Shown piece after piece: positions 62,250 through 64,000 of a stretch of DNA of 64,000 nucleotides (position 1 is its first letter; every line of letters starts with the position of its first letter). The DNA is from Nostoc sp. TCL240-02. GTDB lineage: Bacteria > Cyanobacteriota > Cyanobacteriia > Cyanobacteriales > Nostocaceae. The DNA is taken from the NCBI RefSeq assembly GCF_013343235.1, contig NZ_CP040094.1:2790501-2854500 (forward strand). Reading direction: 5' to 3'. The notes below the pieces were generated by a model, which had not been told where the DNA came from, made no database searches, and saw nothing but the letters and a program-made list of their open reading frames with translations. A program made the translations under genes and the position numbers.

Positions 62250-63866
62250 ATGCAAAGGCAAGAAAAAATTTCACAAGTAATAGTGACTGCTGGGCAGATG
62301 CGCGATATTGAAGATCGGATCTTTGCAGCAGGAATGCCTGTAGTAGCTTTAATGGAAAAGGTGGCGGGATTAGTTGCCCGTCGGATTCAAGAGATCCCCC
62401 CAATTCCCCTTAAAAAGGGAGATTATGTTGCTTCAAACACCCTCTTAAAAAAGGGGTTGCCGCAAGCGGTGGGATCTCGTGTTGGAATTCTTGTCGGCCC
62501 TGGTCATAATGGTGGGGATGCTTTAGTAGTAGCCCGTGAATTACACTTTCGTGGGTATGAGATTTGGATTTATTCTCCTTTCTCTAAGTTTAAGGAATTA
62601 ACTTCGCAGCACTTGCAGTATGCTCAGAGTTTGGGCATTCCAATTTATCAAACAATTGAGCAACTGCCAGATTCTGATTTGTTGATTGATGGCTTGTTTG
62701 GATTTGGTTTAGAAAGAAACCTGACTGATCCTATTGCCTCTGCAATTAATCAGCTAAATGAATTGTCTGTGCCGATTTATAGTATTGATTTACCTTCAGG
62801 TTTACACACCGATACTGGCGTTGTATTAGGAACTGCCATTCGCGCCACTCACACTTTTTGCTTGGGTTTATGGAAGCTAGCTTTCTTCCAAGATCGGGCG
62901 CTGGAATATATTGGCAAAGCTGAGTTAATCGATTTTGATATTCCTTTAGCTGATGTAGAAGCTGTTCTCAAAGATGCACCCAGCATTAAACGTATTACAC
63001 CAACAACGGCACTCGCTACTTTACCTTTACCTCGCCCACCTGTTACCCACAAATATAAAGAAGGACATTTACTCCTGATTTGCGGTTCGCGGCGTTATGC
63101 CGGTGGAGCAATTTTAACTGGTTTGGGTGCTAGGGCTAGTGGTGTGGGGATGCTTTCTATTGCTGTGCCCGAATCGCTAAAATCTCTTTTGGTGTCGCAC
63201 TTGCCAGAAGCGCTAATCGTCGGTTGTCCAGAGACAGAAAGTGGAGCCATCGCTCAATTGCAATTACCCGAAAAAACCGATCTGATTTCCTTTAGTGCGA
63301 TCGCTTGTGGCCCCGGTTTAACACGAGATGCTACTCCCATTGTGCAAGAGGTCATAGAAAGCGATCGCCCTTTGATTCTCGATGCCGATGGTTTAAATAT
63401 TTTGGCACAAATGGGAGCGATCGCCACTTTAAAAAAACGTCTTGCCGTAACCGTACTTACACCCCACACTGGAGAATTCCAGCGATTGTTTCCTGATGTC
63501 GCTGATGCTAAACATGACACAGTGAAAGCAGCGCAGGAAGCAGCCTTACAAAGTGGGGCGGTGGTGTTATTGAAAGGAGCGAGAACTGCGATCGCAAACC
63601 CTCAAGGTGGCATTTGGATGATTACTGAAAGCACACCTGCTCTCGCACGTGGAGGTAGCGGTGACGTATTAACTGGGCTACTAGGTGGATTGTTGGCACA
63701 AGCCGCAACTAAACAGATTTCTGTAGAAGATATTGTCGCAACTGCCGCTTGGTGGCATTCACAAGCCGGGATTTTAGCAGCCCAAGAGCGGACTGAATTG
63801 GGTGTAGATGCGTTTACATTGACACAATATTTGCTCAAAGTTCTTAGTTTAGTTACCATACCTTAG
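62250..63866 (+). CDS. nnrD: Bifunctional NAD(P)H-hydrate epimerase / ADP-dependent dehydratase
   Basis: A 538-residue fusion. The N-terminal YjeF epimerase domain (residues 1-245) has GILVGPGHNGGDALVVAREL and SIDLPSGLHTDTG; the C-terminal ribokinase-like dehydratase (about 265-538) has AGGAILTGLGARASGVGML, ACGPGLTRD, LDADGLNIL, LTPHTGEFQRL and ARGGSGDVLTGLLGGLLAQ. Together they repair hydrated NAD(P)H. At residues 48-76 a segment (IPPIPLKKGDYVASNTLLKK) is not found in the usual family and is encoded by a repeat inserted in frame. The reading frame is otherwise intact. Confidence 0.9.
   Translation: MQRQEKISQVIVTAGQMRDIEDRIFAAGMPVVALMEKVAGLVARRIQEIPPIPLKKGDYVASNTLLKKGLPQAVGSRVGILVGPGHNGGDALVVARELHFRGYEIWIYSPFSKFKELTSQHLQYAQSLGIPIYQTIEQLPDSDLLIDGLFGFGLERNLTDPIASAINQLNELSVPIYSIDLPSGLHTDTGVVLGTAIRATHTFCLGLWKLAFFQDRALEYIGKAELIDFDIPLADVEAVLKDAPSIKRITPTTALATLPLPRPPVTHKYKEGHLLLICGSRRYAGGAILTGLGARASGVGMLSIAVPESLKSLLVSHLPEALIVGCPETESGAIAQLQLPEKTDLISFSAIACGPGLTRDATPIVQEVIESDRPLILDADGLNILAQMGAIATLKKRLAVTVLTPHTGEFQRLFPDVADAKHDTVKAAQEAALQSGAVVLLKGARTAIANPQGGIWMITESTPALARGGSGDVLTGLLGGLLAQAATKQISVEDIVATAAWWHSQAGILAAQERTELGVDAFTLTQYLLKVLSLVTIP
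62392..62477. repeat. Repeat inserted in frame inside nnrD
   Basis: An 86-bp segment bounded by AGATCCC and GGGATCT, containing CCCCTTAAAAAGGG and CCTCTTAAAAAAGGGG palindromes. It resembles the dispersed GATCCCCCC...TTAAAAAGGGG repeats of Nostoc-like genomes. It lies between the two strands of the epimerase Rossmann fold without disrupting the frame. Confidence 0.7.
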
Positions 63867-63904
63867 CCAAAATTAAGATGTTGGGATAAGGCAATAGGCA
63901 AATA

Positions 63905-64000
63905 TGGTTTTCGAGTACACTAACGCATTTGTCACCATAGGATCGGTTAATTTTGATAAATTAGTAGATTTTTATACTAAATTCCTGGAGCAAAAAGCAG
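63905..64000 (+). CDS. VOC family protein, 5' part only
   Basis: The window ends inside this gene. The first 32 codons (MVFEYTNAFVTIGSVNFDKL, then VDFYTKFLEQKA) resemble the beta-alpha start of a glyoxalase/bleomycin-resistance-type domain. The family assignment rests on this short piece. Confidence 0.55.

Overview
The window looks like chromosomal DNA of a filamentous, Nostoc-like cyanobacterium. The palindrome GCGATCGC (HIP1) is scattered through coding and non-coding DNA, photosystem I subunit PsaD, an orange carotenoid protein and a high-light-inducible protein are encoded, and spacers carry the short tandem heptamer repeats typical of Nostoc/Anabaena.

Layout. 0.3-2.8 kb: two tandem von Willebrand A proteins. 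3.1-5.4 kb: an AT-rich island with a three-gene operon ending in a HEPN-like protein, and an orphan PIN toxin. 5.6-13.3 kb: exported proteins (phytase-like esterase, a beta-propeller/phosphoesterase, an SLH porin, a small secreted protein, a PEP-CTERM protein). 13.4-19.8 kb: a VOC protein, an Rpn-like nuclease, PIN/TRAM, HemW, GalU, an RlmL-like methyltransferase and a small acidic protein. 20-22.7 kb: a decayed ATPase/DUF4435 gene next to an IS4-like transposase. 23-27.6 kb: FAD oxidoreductase, S66 peptidase, NAD(P)-binding/CIA30 protein. 27.7-29.2 kb: two wrecked transposons. 29.2-32.6 kb: pentapeptide protein, OCP, Hlip and a small membrane protein (photoprotection). 33-46 kb: TrpE, PsaD, a DICT/GAF histidine kinase, a glycogen-debranching-like enzyme and two P-type ATPases. 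60.1-64 kb: tRNA-Arg, an M23 peptidase, a bifunctional NAD(P)H-hydrate repair enzyme and the start of a VOC protein.

The centrepiece is a type V-K CRISPR-associated transposon (CAST) with both ends visible: 46114-60066, bounded by TGTACA termini and a 5-bp AAAAA duplication. It carries tnsB, tnsC, tniQ, a MerR-type repressor (CvkR-like), cas12k, a tracrRNA, a seven-repeat CRISPR array and, near the far end, a stand-alone repeat plus spacer whose first 17 nt are identical to the adjacent tRNA-Arg(CCG) gene. The protospacer has a GTG PAM and lies 62 bp from the transposon end, as expected for Cas12k-guided homing into a tRNA gene.

The element appears damaged. tnsB has a frameshift between the first and second catalytic aspartates, tniQ has TAG where TGG is expected, and an IS630-type element sits in a spacer, flanked by TA. 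Its cargo is a leftward operon just behind the repressor gene: hsdS, a PtuA-like ATPase, a PtuB-like HNH nuclease and hsdM, with no hsdR. This looks like a type I methylation module joined to a Septu-like effector, possibly transcribed from the CAST regulator's own promoter.
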